This document shows, one piece after another, positions 33,019 through 42,369 of a stretch of DNA of 64,000 bases. The position numbers and the translations under genes were made by a program. The notes beneath the pieces were generated by a model. It had not been told where the DNA came from, made no database searches, and was given only the letters and a program-made list of their open reading frames with translations. Source of the DNA: a bacterium MS4. GTDB lineage: Bacteria; Bacillota; Clostridia; Oscillospirales; Acutalibacteraceae. Within the stretch, counting starts at the first letter, position 1; the number at the start of each line of letters is the position of its first letter. The stretch is from assembly GCA_000752215.1 (NCBI GenBank), contig CCFG01000009.1, positions 124,001 through 188,000 on the forward strand. The letters run 5' to 3'.

Positions 33019-33498
33019 TCACTGCTTGCTGAAGCTCATGACGACCGATTTACCGCCGGATACATTGCCTTGCTCGCATTCGAGGTTTTTGACCGCGTCA
33101 AGATTGGTAATGATGCAGGGAGAAATCGTGCTGTAGCCCTTTTCCGCGATCGACTGAATATCCATATCCATTACTTTTTCCCCTGCGGCGATATGCTGGC
33201 CGACCTCTACATGGCAGGTGAAGCCTTCGCCGTTCAGTTTTACGGTGTCGATTCCAAGGTGAACCAACACTTCGATCCCATCGTCGCTTTCTATTCCGAT
33301 TGCGTGAAGCGTATGCGCGATTTGTACGATTGTTCCGGATACGGGCGAATAAACCCCGTTTTCCGAAGGAAGGATCGCAATTCCGTCGCCTAATATTTTA
33401 TCGGCAAATACAGGGTCGGGTACTTCGGTTATTAAAATGGCTTTTCCGGTTTGTTGAGCTAAAATGGTTTGTTTCTTATTTCTGCCGAATAATTGCAT
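33019..33498 (-). CDS. crr: PTS EIIA, glucose type (EIIA-Glc)
   Basis: 159 residues. DGIAILPSENGVYSPVSGTIVQIAHTLHAIGI and VLVHLGIDTVKLNGEGF are EIIA-Glc motifs, with His65 and phosphorylated His80 in the places of E. coli His75 and His90. It takes phosphate from HPr and passes it to the EIIB domain of the transporter encoded just upstream. GGAGG six bases before ATG. Third gene of the minus-strand operon antiterminator-EIICB-EIIA; a 33-base hairpin (33544-33576) separates it from the EIICB gene. Confidence 0.95.
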   Translation of the reverse strand: MQLFGRNKKQTILAQQTGKAILITEVPDPVFADKILGDGIAILPSENGVYSPVSGTIVQIAHTLHAIGIESDDGIEVLVHLGIDTVKLNGEGFTCHVEVGQHIAAGEKVMDMDIQSIAEKGYSTISPCIITNLDAVKNLECEQGNVSGGKSVVMSFSKQ

Positions 33499-33543
33499 GA
33501 TAGACCTCCGATGTTGATTTCAACGAATGATAATAATAAAGAT

Positions 33544-33576
33544 CGTTTCCCTCCCCCGAAATGGGGGAGGGAAACG
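33544..33576. repeat. Perfect 14-bp hairpin between EIICB and EIIA genes
   Basis: CGTTTCCCTCCCCC, loop GAAAT, and the exact complement. No T run follows on the minus strand, so it is not a classical terminator. It resembles the hairpin at 50743-50777 and may be a dispersed palindromic repeat, or an mRNA processing/stability element. Confidence 0.7.
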
Positions 33577-33591
33577 AAAAGGAGAGATGGA

Positions 33592-35061
33592 TCAGGCCGT
33601 CGCGTGGTCGTGGCCGGGGAGGTATTTTTTCATTGCGTCAACCAAAAGCTCCGCCTTTGTGCCGACGATGACTTGGGTAACCTGGGTGCCTGCTTTCATG
33701 ACGCCGGAAGCGCCGAGCGCCTTGAAATCTTTTTCATTCAGCTCCTTGTTGCTGACAAGGGTCAGACGGATGCGGGTGATGCAGGAATCGATCTCCTTAA
33801 TATTCTCTGCACCGCCGAGCGCCGCTATGTATTTCTTCGCAATATTATCGAAGCCCTGATCCTCAACCAGCGCGGAGAAGCTGTTGGTTTCCTCGTCGTC
33901 TTCACGGCCCGGTGTTTTCAGGTTGAATTTCTTGATGAAGAAGACGAACAGGAAGAAGTAAACAACAGCGAATACAAGGCCGACCGGGATAATCATCCAG
34001 CCGTTTGCCGCCTTGGTCCAGTTGATGAGGTAATCGAAAAGTCCCGCCGAGAAGGTGAAGCTGTCGCGGATGCCGAGCATGTTGCAAACCACTAGGGAAA
34101 GACCTGTCAGAGCGGCGTGCAGAACAAAGAGGACAGGCGCGAGGAACATGAACATGAATTCGATCGGCTCTGTTACGCCGGTCAGGAACGCGGTCAGCGC
34201 AACGGAGAAAAGAGCGCCGCCGACAATTGCTTTATTTTCTTTTCTGGCGCATACATACATGGCCAGGGCGGCCGCAGGAAGCGCAAACATCATGATCGGG
34301 AAGAAACCGGCGGTAAATACGCCGCCGTGGGGGTCGCCGGCAAAGAATCTCCACAGGTCGCCGGAAACGGTTTTACCGTCCGCGCCCGTGTAGGTGCCGA
34401 AGTTAAACCATACGGCCGTGTTCACAACGTGATGCAGGCCGAAGGGCAGGAGCAATCTGTTCAGTGTGCCGTAGATGAATTCGCCGAGTCCGCCGCTGCC
34501 GGTCATCCAGTTTGCAGCCGCGTCCAGACCCTTTTGGAAGGTCGGCCATACGGTACCGAGCAGGCCGCCGATTACAAGGGAGAAACCGCCCGTGACGATC
34601 GGAACGAAACGTCTGCCGCCGAAGAACGCGAGCCAGTCGGGCAGCTTGGCGCTGTGGAACCTATTGTAGCACAGACCGGCGATGACACCGGCGATGATTC
34701 CGCCGAAATGCGCCATGTTGATTTCGGTGATTCCTTCGGGAAGGCCCGCCGCCGGCATGAACATGCTGCCGATCTGCAGGGCATGGTTGACGGCCTGGCC
34801 GGCCGCATTGAGTACGAAATAGGCGACCGCTCCGGCCAGACCCGCAGCGCCGTTATTGTCTTTTGCAAGACCTACCGCAATACCGATTGCAAATAAGAGG
34901 GGAAGATTGCTGAACAGGGCGTTGCCGGAATCCGCCAGAAGGGGAATATTGAGCATGTCGCTCTGCCCCAGTCTGAGAAGAAGACCCGCGATCGGCAGCG
35001 ATGCAATAGGCAGCATCAATGCCTTGCCAAGTTTTTGTAGTGCCGCTAAAACTTTTTGCAT
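33592..35061 (-). CDS. nagE: PTS EIICB, glucose/N-acetylglucosamine family (NagE-like)
   Basis: 489 residues. Residues 1-390 are the EIIC membrane domain (KLGKALMLPIASLPIAGLLLRLGQSDMLN, LPDWLAFFGGRRFVPI, GLHHVVNTAVWF, TGVTEPIEF, NLKTPGRED); the C-terminal EIIB domain has the phosphocysteine in IDSCITRIRLTL (Cys427). It imports and phosphorylates a sugar using EIIA from the next gene. LLLRLGQ..LN and the VNTAVWF segment are closer, from memory, to NagE than to PtsG, but glucose cannot be excluded. Preceded by the antiterminator gene (46-base gap). Confidence 0.9.
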   Translation of the reverse strand: MQKVLAALQKLGKALMLPIASLPIAGLLLRLGQSDMLNIPLLADSGNALFSNLPLLFAIGIAVGLAKDNNGAAGLAGAVAYFVLNAAGQAVNHALQIGSMFMPAAGLPEGITEINMAHFGGIIAGVIAGLCYNRFHSAKLPDWLAFFGGRRFVPIVTGGFSLVIGGLLGTVWPTFQKGLDAAANWMTGSGGLGEFIYGTLNRLLLPFGLHHVVNTAVWFNFGTYTGADGKTVSGDLWRFFAGDPHGGVFTAGFFPIMMFALPAAALAMYVCARKENKAIVGGALFSVALTAFLTGVTEPIEFMFMFLAPVLFVLHAALTGLSLVVCNMLGIRDSFTFSAGLFDYLINWTKAANGWMIIPVGLVFAVVYFFLFVFFIKKFNLKTPGREDDEETNSFSALVEDQGFDNIAKKYIAALGGAENIKEIDSCITRIRLTLVSNKELNEKDFKALGASGVMKAGTQVTQVIVGTKAELLVDAMKKYLPGHDHATA

Positions 35062-35107
35062 TGTTTTTCCTCCTAAAAATATTTTGAATCGAGTTCCCTC
35101 GAATAGG

Positions 35108-35935
35108 TCACAACTGTTTCAGCTTTTCAATATCGACCGCAATAAAAGCGATCGCGTCCTCGCTGAGCTGGACGTCCATCTCATTATAAATCATTTTCGC
35201 GACCTGCAGCGCCGTCCGGTAGGAATCGAGCATGCTCAGCTTGACTTGCTGATTCAGCTTCATGACGATCGGATTGCGGTTGACGGTCAGCGTAACCAGA
35301 CAGTGCAGGGAAAGCAAAAAGCTTTTTGCGGGCGCATGGGTGTTGTCAAGCCTTTTGTCGATGGCAATTCCCACCATGCTGAGTATTTCGCTGTAGACGC
35401 GGGTGCTCTTCATGGCGGAACGGATATGCCGGTTCTTTCTGGCGGAGTAGAGATGGAGCGCAATAAAGCCTGTCTCACCGTCCCCGATTTCCACGCCGAT
35501 ACGCTCTTTGATGATCTCGGCTGCGATCTGTGCGGTTTCGTATTCCCTGCTGTAAAGGATCGCGATTTCACCGCAGAAAGGATTGTCGATCGGCAAGCCC
35601 ATATGTAAGCATTCCACCGCGAAGGTGATATGATCCAGTAAAGCGCCGTAAAGCTTGCTGTTGTCAATGTGAAGCCTTTCGCGCGCCACCTCTACAATTT
35701 CTCTGGTGACCTCCTCCACCTGCTGGACCTGGGAGTCGATCTGTTTCAATTTTGCGGAATTGACGCTGTCCTCATGGATATAAAATATTTTCCGGTCTTC
35801 CGAGTCGTCCTGAATTTTTTCTCCTACCCTTTTGCCGAAGCCGATTCCTTTGCTCATGAGGACAACCTGATTTTCTTCTTCGTCCTGAGCTAGGACCGCG
35901 TTGCTGTTCAGAACCTTAGCTACCCTGTAATTCAT
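35108..35935 (-). CDS. glcT: BglG/LicT/GlcT family transcription antiterminator
   Basis: 275 residues. Residues 1-55 are the CAT RNA-binding domain (MNYRVAKVLNSNAVLAQDEEENQVVLMSKGIGFGKRVGEKI), then two PRD domains with conserved His (DHITFAVEC, FIALHLYSARKNRH, LLSLHCLVTLTVNRNPIV). These proteins bind a RAT hairpin in the leader RNA and stop a terminator from forming; PTS components phosphorylate the PRDs to control this. A matching RAT/terminator lies directly upstream of this gene (36066-36136), so it probably controls its own operon with the EIICB and EIIA genes. Confidence 0.93.
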   Translation of the reverse strand: MNYRVAKVLNSNAVLAQDEEENQVVLMSKGIGFGKRVGEKIQDDSEDRKIFYIHEDSVNSAKLKQIDSQVQQVEEVTREIVEVARERLHIDNSKLYGALLDHITFAVECLHMGLPIDNPFCGEIAILYSREYETAQIAAEIIKERIGVEIGDGETGFIALHLYSARKNRHIRSAMKSTRVYSEILSMVGIAIDKRLDNTHAPAKSFLLSLHCLVTLTVNRNPIVMKLNQQVKLSMLDSYRTALQVAKMIYNEMDVQLSEDAIAFIAVDIEKLKQL

Positions 35936-36065
35936 TTACATCCCCTCAACTTGAATTTTGATTGAAATAGCGGTCCGCTACGGACAGACGACCGCATGTC
36001 TGCCTGTATATGCCGAACGGGAAGAGGAGCCGCGGGCCGGATTTCGTCAGAATTCTTACACAAAA

Positions 36066-36136
36066 ATAAAAGGCATAAACTACCATGAAAATTAAAATTC
36101 CATGAAAGCTTATGCCTGATCGAATCAGTTACACAC
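36066..36136 (-). promoter_or_regulatory. RAT antiterminator site overlapping a terminator, leader of the PTS operon
   Basis: On the minus strand, GTGTAACTG-ATTCGA-TCAGGCATAAGC (36134-36108) matches the RAT pattern (TGTTACTG-n-GCAGGCAAAACC). Its 3' half is also the 5' arm of a terminator: AGGCATAA pairs with TTATGCCT, and TTTTATTTTT follows. Binding of the antiterminator would block the terminator. Confidence 0.8.
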
Positions 36137-36161
36137 TCTTAATATTCTTTTAACAACTTCT

Positions 36162-36189
36162 ATTATACCGATCGCAAAGGATTTGTCAA
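36162..36189 (-). promoter_or_regulatory. Consensus promoter of the glcT-nagE-crr operon
   Basis: On the minus strand TTGACA (36189-36184), 16-base spacer, TATAAT (36167-36162). Transcription would start about 20 bases before the RAT. Confidence 0.85.
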
Positions 36190-36436
36190 TATAAAATTTA
36201 AATTAAATACATAAATTTTATTTTCAATCCCATATTCATTGTTGAATTTGACTACTTTTTTACGTAATTTTTAATTCTTATGCACAATCATTTACCGAAA
36301 AAACCTTTCGGAAGATAGAAGCCGGAGGTCCGGCGGCTTATTTCGTCGTTACAGTTGAAAACAGGCTGGTTTTATAACAAAATAGCTAAAATTATCAAAT
36401 ATATACCATGCTTATTACCAATAATTTACTAAAGTA

Positions 36437-36464
36437 TTGATATTTTGGGAAATTGTGATATGAT
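36437..36464 (+). promoter_or_regulatory. Promoter of the glycogen operon
   Basis: TTGATA (36437-36442), 16-base spacer, TATGAT (36459-36464), 50 bases before the glgB start codon. The 578-base gap 35936-36513 contains, besides this, the RAT/terminator and promoter of the opposite operon and a small GCCGG-AGGT-CCGGC hairpin near 36320-36340; nothing else is seen. Confidence 0.55.
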
Positions 36465-36513
36465 AAATTCAAGCATAAAAGGAACGATGAAACCCAGAAG
36501 GGAGTTGTTTAAA

Positions 36514-38484
36514 ATGCAAAAGGAAACTGCATCAAATAACGGGAATCTGCCGCTTTATTTGTTCCATCAGGGAACCAACATAAAAGCCTATGAATTTTTG
36601 GGAGTACATAAAGCAGAAAAAGACGGAAAAGAAGGAATGGTCTGCCGTGTTTGGGCGCCGAATGCCGAAGAGGTTTCCGTAGCCGGGGACTTCAACGACT
36701 GGCAGCCGGGGGATTATCCCATGGAAAAGATCAGCGACGGCGTCTGGGAGTGTTTCCTGCCGTTTGTCATGCGGCAGTATCAGTCTTACAAATTCTGTGT
36801 GGTCGGCGCCGACGGAAAACAGACCTTCAAAAGCGACCCCTATGCCTATCATTTTGAAACGCGTCCGGGCAACGCCTCCAAATACTATGATATTGAGGGC
36901 TATAACTGGAACGATACCGCGTGGATGAAGCATAAGGCGGTGAAAAAGCATTACGGCCAGCCGGTGAATATCTATGAGCTTCACATCGGCTCGTGGAGAA
37001 GATATCCGGACGGCAACACGTTTTCCTACGATAAGCTTGCCGACGAGCTGGTTCCCTATGTAAAAAGCATGGGCTATACGCATATCGAGCTGATGCCGGT
37101 TACGGAGCATCCGTTCGACGGCTCCTGGGGGTACCAGGTCACGGGATATTTCGCCCCGACCTCGCGGTACGGGGAGCCGAAGGAATTTATGAGCTTTGTG
37201 GAAAAGTGCCACAGGGCGGGGATCGGCGTGATCATGGACTGGGTGCCGGCCCATTTTCCCAAGGACGAGTGCGGGCTTGCCCGGTTCGACGGCACGCCCT
37301 GCTACGAGTACGGCGACCCTCGCAAGGGCGAGCACAAGGAGTGGGGGACGCTGGTTTTCGATTACGGGCGCAGCGAGGTAATCAGCTTCCTGATTTCCAG
37401 CGCGGTGTTCTGGCTCGAAAAGTATCACATCGACGGAATCCGCGTTGACGCGGTCGCGTCCATGCTGTATCTTGATTACAGCCGTAAGGACGGGGAATGG
37501 ATTCCGAACAAGAACGGCGGCAAGGAAAATCTGGAGGCGGTCGCCTTTCTTCAGAAGCTGAACGAGTCCGTATTCGGCCTTTTCCCGGACGCGATGATGA
37601 TCGCGGAGGAATCCACCTCCTGGCCGATGGTATCCAAGCCGACGTACTGCGGGGGGCTGGGCTTCAATTACAAATGGAATATGGGCTGGATGAACGACAT
37701 GCTTCATTATATGTCGCTTGCCCCTGTCTACCGCAAATTCAATCACGACAATATTACCTTTTCGTTCTTTTATGCGTTTTCCGAAAACTTTATTCTGCCG
37801 ATTTCCCATGATGAGGTCGTTTACGGAAAGCGGTCTCTGGTCGAAAAAATGCCCGGCGACGAAGCGCAGAAATTTGCGGGCGTGCGGGCGTTTATGTGTT
37901 ACATGATGGCGCATCCCGGGAAAAAGCTGATTTTTATGGGGACCGAGTTCGGTCAGCGCAACGAATGGAATTACGAGCAGGGACTCGACTGGCTTCTGCT
38001 GAATAAACCCGAGTATCAGGTGCTGAACGATTTCTTCAAAAGCCTGAACCATTTCTATCTGGAAACCGCGGCGCTGTGGGAGGTCGATTTTTCCTGGGAA
38101 GGCTTTTCGTGGATTTCTAACGACGATTATACGCAGAGCGTCATCGCCTTCCGCCGCATCGACAAGTCGGGGAATGAGGTTCTCGCCGTCTGTAATTTCC
38201 TGCCCGTAGAGCGCACCTCTTATTCCATTGGGGTGCCGTTTGAAGGAATCTATACGGAAATTTTCTCTTCCGACCGGGCTGAATTCGGCGGGAGCGGAAT
38301 CACGAACGGCAGCAGCATCCATTCCGGCGCAAAACCGATGCACGGGTTCGAGCAGTCCGTTGAGCTGACGCTTCCCCCGCTTTCGGTTATCTTTCTGAAA
38401 TGCCGCCGCAAAACGAAAAAAATTGAACAACCCGCGGCGCTTACGCAAAAAATAAAGACGGCGCGCAAAGCAGCAAAAAAGTAA
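36514..38484 (+). CDS. glgB: 1,4-alpha-glucan branching enzyme
   Basis: 656 residues. Makes alpha-1,6 branches in glycogen. An N-terminal CBM48 domain ([23 protein letters not shown]) precedes the GH13 barrel: [49 protein letters not shown] (nucleophile Asp), [11 protein letters not shown] (acid Glu) and [19 protein letters not shown] 36514 has GAAGGGAG nine bases upstream; the in-frame extension to 36445 lies over the promoter. A basic tail (KTARKAAKK) ends the protein. First gene of glgBCDA. Confidence 0.95.
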   Translation: MQKETASNNGNLPLYLFHQGTNIKAYEFLGVHKAEKDGKEGMVCRVWAPNAEEVSVAGDFNDWQPGDYPMEKISDGVWECFLPFVMRQYQSYKFCVVGADGKQTFKSDPYAYHFETRPGNASKYYDIEGYNWNDTAWMKHKAVKKHYGQPVNIYELHIGSWRRYPDGNTFSYDKLADELVPYVKSMGYTHIELMPVTEHPFDGSWGYQVTGYFAPTSRYGEPKEFMSFVEKCHRAGIGVIMDWVPAHFPKDECGLARFDGTPCYEYGDPRKGEHKEWGTLVFDYGRSEVISFLISSAVFWLEKYHIDGIRVDAVASMLYLDYSRKDGEWIPNKNGGKENLEAVAFLQKLNESVFGLFPDAMMIAEESTSWPMVSKPTYCGGLGFNYKWNMGWMNDMLHYMSLAPVYRKFNHDNITFSFFYAFSENFILPISHDEVVYGKRSLVEKMPGDEAQKFAGVRAFMCYMMAHPGKKLIFMGTEFGQRNEWNYEQGLDWLLLNKPEYQVLNDFFKSLNHFYLETAALWEVDFSWEGFSWISNDDYTQSVIAFRRIDKSGNEVLAVCNFLPVERTSYSIGVPFEGIYTEIFSSDRAEFGGSGITNGSSIHSGAKPMHGFEQSVELTLPPLSVIFLKCRRKTKKIEQPAALTQKIKTARKAAKK

Positions 38485-38507
38485 ATATTATTGGGGAGGA
38501 TCATAAA

Positions 38508-39731
38508 ATGTTGCCAAAACAAGAGGTAGTCGCCATGCTGCTGGCCGGCGGTCAGGGCAGCAGGCTGGGCGTACTGACAAAATACCTTGCAAAACCCGCG
38601 GTGCCCTACGGGGGCAAATACCGCATTATTGATTTCCCGCTTTCCAACTGCGTAAACTCCGGAATCGAAACGGTGGGCGTGCTGACGCAGTACCAGCCGC
38701 TTGTGCTGAACGAATACATCGGAAGCGGCCAGCCGTGGGATCTGGACAGCATCAACGCCGGGGTGCGCGTGCTTCCGCCTTACCAGCGCGGCAGAAAATC
38801 GGACTGGTACAAGGGTACGGCGAATGCGATCTATCAGAATATCCCGTACATAGAGCGTTACAATCCCGAATACGTGGTCGTGCTTTCCGGCGATCATATT
38901 TATAAGATGGATTATTCCAAAATGGTCGCCTACCATAAGGAAAAGGAAGCCGACTGCACCATTGCCGTCATTGAGGTCCCGCTGGAAGAGGCGTCCCGGT
39001 TCGGCATCCTCAACACGCATGAGGACGCTTCGATCTATCAGTTCGACGAAAAGCCGAAGGTGCCGAAGAGCAATCAGGCCTCCATGGGGATTTATGTGTT
39101 TACCTGGAGCAAGCTGCGCAAATATCTGGAAGCGGACGAGGCAAACCCGAAATCCTCCAACGATTTCGGAAAAGACGTTCTGCCCGCCATGCTGAACGCC
39201 GGCGAGCGGATGTTCGCGTACCGCTTCGAGGGCTACTGGAAGGACGTCGGGACGATCGACAGCCTGTGGGAATCCAACATGGATCTGCTGAACCCGAAAA
39301 TTCCTCTCGACCTGAGCGAGGAAAACTGGAAAATCTATTCCCGCAACCCGGTCATGCCCCCGCACTATGTCGCCGGCGGGGCGACGGTGCAGAATTCGCT
39401 TGTCGCGGAGGGCTGCAACGTGTACGGCGAAATCGATTTTGCCGTGCTGTTTGCGGGCGTCTACATCGCTCCGGGCGCGGTGGTGAAGGACTCCATCATC
39501 ATGCCGGGTTCCCGGGTGGAGGAAAACGCCATCGTCCAGTACGCGATCGTATCCGAGAACGCCGTGATCGGCAAGGGCGCCGTTGTGGGCGCGCGGCCGG
39601 AGGACATTGAAAACAAGGACGAGTGGGGCGTCGCCGTCGTGGGAGACGGGTGTGTCATCGCCCCCGGCACGACCGTGCCGCCGAAAGCGATGATTGACGC
39701 CGAAACACTGGCAGAGGAGGCGGAAAAATAA
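38508..39731 (+). CDS. glgC: Glucose-1-phosphate adenylyltransferase, catalytic subunit
   Basis: 407 residues. Makes ADP-glucose. [38 protein letters not shown] is the nucleotide-binding start; [28 protein letters not shown] and [21 protein letters not shown] are the active-site motifs. The C-terminal part is a left-handed beta-helix with hexapeptide repeats. GGGGAGG upstream. Its stop overlaps the glgD start (TAATG), so the two subunits are made together, as in Bacillus and Clostridia. Confidence 0.96.
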   Translation: MLPKQEVVAMLLAGGQGSRLGVLTKYLAKPAVPYGGKYRIIDFPLSNCVNSGIETVGVLTQYQPLVLNEYIGSGQPWDLDSINAGVRVLPPYQRGRKSDWYKGTANAIYQNIPYIERYNPEYVVVLSGDHIYKMDYSKMVAYHKEKEADCTIAVIEVPLEEASRFGILNTHEDASIYQFDEKPKVPKSNQASMGIYVFTWSKLRKYLEADEANPKSSNDFGKDVLPAMLNAGERMFAYRFEGYWKDVGTIDSLWESNMDLLNPKIPLDLSEENWKIYSRNPVMPPHYVAGGATVQNSLVAEGCNVYGEIDFAVLFAGVYIAPGAVVKDSIIMPGSRVEENAIVQYAIVSENAVIGKGAVVGARPEDIENKDEWGVAVVGDGCVIAPGTTVPPKAMIDAETLAEEAEK

Positions 39732-40846
39732 TGCGCGGGAACAATGTGCTTGGACTGATTTTTTCAAATGTGCATGAGGAACGGGTCCGGGAGCTGACCG
39801 AAAAGCGGACCATGGGTTCGGTGCCGTTCGGCGGCAGATACCGCCTGATTGATTTCCCGCTTTCCAATATGGTGAATTCGGGGATCAACAAGGTCGGCGT
39901 GATTACCAAAAGCAACTACCAGTCCTTAATGGATCATCTCGGTTCCGGAAAGGCGTGGGACTTGTCCCGAAAAAGGGAAGGGCTGTTCATCCTGCCCCCC
40001 TTCAGCGGGGAGTGCAGCATGTCCAACAGCCGGATAGAATCCCTTTCCTCCATCGGTACCTTCCTTTCCAATTCGAGGGAAGAGTTTGTCATCGTCTCCG
40101 ACAGCGACGTGGTCTGCAATATCGAATTTACCGACGTGATGTCCTCCCATCTCAAGCATAACGCGGATATTACGGTCATTTACCGTTCCGGGAAGCTGCC
40201 GGAAAAAATCTGCGACCCCACGGTCTACACCATCGACCCGGACAACCGCGTACGCGACATGCTCATCAACCCGCGCGCAGACGGAGAGTGCAACTACGGC
40301 CTGAGCATGCTGCTGATGAAGCGCGAGACCCTGATGAAGATCGTCGCGGACTGCGTGAGCCGCAATCTGTATAATTTCAAGCGTGACTTTCTTCAACGCA
40401 ATATTTCCAATTACAGGATTTTCGCCTATGAATTCAAGGGCTTTACCCAGACGATCTGTTCCATGAATTCCTATTTTGAAGCCAACATGTCCCTGATGCT
40501 GCCAAAGGTACGGGCGGAGCTGTTCAACGCCGACAGGCCGATTTTCACAAAGGTGCGCGACGATATGCCCGCGCGCTACGGGCTGGGCTCCATTGTCACC
40601 AATTCCCTGATCGCCGACGGCTGCGTGATCGACGGTACGGTGGAAAACTGCGTGCTGTTCCGCGGCGTCCGCGTCGGCAAGGGGACAAAGCTCGAAAACT
40701 GCGTGGTCATGCAGGACAGCGTCATCGGCCCGAACTGCAGGCTCAACTATGTCGTCATGGATAAAGACGTCGTCATTAAAAACGACCGTTCGCTTCTCGG
40801 CTTCCAGTCCTATCCCGTTTTTATCAGCAAGGGCAGCGTGGTCTGA
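39731..40846 (+). CDS. glgD: Glucose-1-phosphate adenylyltransferase, regulatory subunit GlgD
   Basis: 371 residues. Same fold as GlgC (GGRYRLIDFPLSNMVNSGINKVGVITK, FVIVSDSDVVCNI) but the GGxGxRLxxLT catalytic loop is replaced by LIFSNVHEERVRELTEKR, so it should not be active alone. GlgD subunits associate with GlgC and raise its activity. Overlaps glgC by one base. The C-terminus keeps the hexapeptide beta-helix (NSLIADGCVIDGTVENCVLF). Confidence 0.95.
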   Translation: MRGNNVLGLIFSNVHEERVRELTEKRTMGSVPFGGRYRLIDFPLSNMVNSGINKVGVITKSNYQSLMDHLGSGKAWDLSRKREGLFILPPFSGECSMSNSRIESLSSIGTFLSNSREEFVIVSDSDVVCNIEFTDVMSSHLKHNADITVIYRSGKLPEKICDPTVYTIDPDNRVRDMLINPRADGECNYGLSMLLMKRETLMKIVADCVSRNLYNFKRDFLQRNISNYRIFAYEFKGFTQTICSMNSYFEANMSLMLPKVRAELFNADRPIFTKVRDDMPARYGLGSIVTNSLIADGCVIDGTVENCVLFRGVRVGKGTKLENCVVMQDSVIGPNCRLNYVVMDKDVVIKNDRSLLGFQSYPVFISKGSVV

Positions 40847-40885
40847 TGTGATCGGAACCGACATTTCAGTTAGGGAGGCTTAAAA

Positions 40886-42319
40886 ATGAAAGTATTATAC
40901 TGCACCAGTGAAGCAAGGCCCTTTGCGGCCACCGGCGGTCTGGCGGAGGTGGCGGGTTCCCTGCCGCAGGCGCTCCGGCTCCGGCTGATCGGCTGCCGCG
41001 TGGTCATGCCGCTTTACGAGGATATTCCGCAGGAGCTGCGGGAAAACATGAAATTTATCACAAGCCTTTCCGTGCCGGTCGCCTGGCGCCGCCAGTACTG
41101 CGGCGTGTTTGAGGCAAAGGTCGGCGGGGTGATCTACTATCTGATCGACAACCAGTACTATTTCAAGCGCCACGGCCTGTACGGCCATTACGACGACGCG
41201 GAGCGGTTTGCGTTCCTGTCGCGCGCGGCTCTTGAAATGCTTCCGTATATTGATTTCAGGCCCGACATTATTCACTGCAACGACTGGCAGTCGGCGCTGG
41301 TACCGATTTATTTCAGCATCTTTTATGCAAATAATGATTGGTATAAGGGAATAAAAACGATTCTGACGATCCACAATATTCAGTATCAGGGCAAATACGG
41401 CAAGGAGCTGGTGGAGGACGTGCTGGGAATTCCCCAGTCGGATATGCCGGTTCTGGAGTACGACGACTGCATCAATCTGCTCAAGGGCGCAATCGAAAGC
41501 GCCAACCGCGTTACCACGGTCAGCCCGACCTATGCGCAGGAAATCCTTGATCCGTGGTTTTCCCACGGTCTGGACAGCATCTTACAGGCGCGTGAATGGA
41601 AGCTTTCCGGTATCCTGAACGGGATCGACACGGTCAGCTACGACCCCGCCAACGATTCCGAAATCTATGCCCCCTATTCGGCGGAGGACCTTTCCGGTAA
41701 GGCGGAGAACAAGAGGAAGCTGCAGGAAAGGCTCAGCCTGAACCAGGAATCCAATACGCCGCTCATCGGTATGGTGACGAGAATGGTTTCCCACAAAGGG
41801 CTGGACCTTGTCAAGGAAGTTCTCGACCGGCTGATGCGGGAAACGAACACGCAGTTTGTGATTCTGGGCTCCGGCGACTGGGAGTACGAGAATTTCTTCC
41901 GGGAAATGCAAGAGCGGTACCCCGGCAGGCTCTGTGCCTGTTTCGGTTTTATACCCGAGCTTTCCCGAAAAATTTACGCCGGTTCCGACATTTTCCTGAT
42001 GCCGAGCAAGAGCGAGCCCTGCGGGCTTGCCCAGATGATTTCCCTGCGCTACGGTTCCGTCCCGGTCGTCCGCGAAACGGGCGGGCTGAAGGATTCCATC
42101 AAGGACAGCGGCGACGGGGAAGGCAACGGCTTTACCTTCCAGTCCTATGATTCCGGCGATATGCTGTACGCAATCAACCGCGCGCTGGAGGGCTACTCCA
42201 ATCCGGAGGGGTGGAACATTTTGGTGGACCGCGCCATGAAATGTGATTTCAGCTGGGGACGTTCCGCAAACGAATACATTCGCCTGTACCGGGAACTGAT
42301 GAAAGAAAATCAATCCTGA
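40886..42319 (+). CDS. glgA: Glycogen synthase
   Basis: 477 residues, GT5 family. Transfers glucose from ADP-glucose to a growing alpha-1,4 chain. Visible: KVLYCTSEARPFAATGGLAEVAGSLPQAL, DIIHCNDWQSALVPIY, TIHNIQYQGKYG, NGIDTVSYDP, MVTRMVSHKGLDLV and MPSKSEPCGLAQMISLRYGSVPVVRETGGL. The lysine of the usual KTGGL loop is alanine here (ATGGL). GGGAGG upstream; last glg gene. A GH3 gene follows 50 bases later. Confidence 0.95.
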   Translation: MKVLYCTSEARPFAATGGLAEVAGSLPQALRLRLIGCRVVMPLYEDIPQELRENMKFITSLSVPVAWRRQYCGVFEAKVGGVIYYLIDNQYYFKRHGLYGHYDDAERFAFLSRAALEMLPYIDFRPDIIHCNDWQSALVPIYFSIFYANNDWYKGIKTILTIHNIQYQGKYGKELVEDVLGIPQSDMPVLEYDDCINLLKGAIESANRVTTVSPTYAQEILDPWFSHGLDSILQAREWKLSGILNGIDTVSYDPANDSEIYAPYSAEDLSGKAENKRKLQERLSLNQESNTPLIGMVTRMVSHKGLDLVKEVLDRLMRETNTQFVILGSGDWEYENFFREMQERYPGRLCACFGFIPELSRKIYAGSDIFLMPSKSEPCGLAQMISLRYGSVPVVRETGGLKDSIKDSGDGEGNGFTFQSYDSGDMLYAINRALEGYSNPEGWNILVDRAMKCDFSWGRSANEYIRLYRELMKENQS

Positions 42320-42369
42320 CCGCTCCGCCAACTGCCGGCATCAGTGGGGCGGATTGATGGGGAACAAAG

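Noticed and set aside
33544-33576. Intrinsic terminator between the EIICB and EIIA genes
   Set aside because: Strong stem, but on the minus strand it is followed by GATCTTTATT and not by a continuous T run; kept as a repeat or processing hairpin.
36310-36350. GCCGG-AGGT-CCGGC hairpin in the gap before glgB as a terminator
   Set aside because: No T tract follows and no gene precedes it; probably a chance palindrome.
36532-38448. Antisense open frame of about 640 codons opposite glgB
   Set aside because: A shadow of the glgB codon pattern with no recognisable domain.
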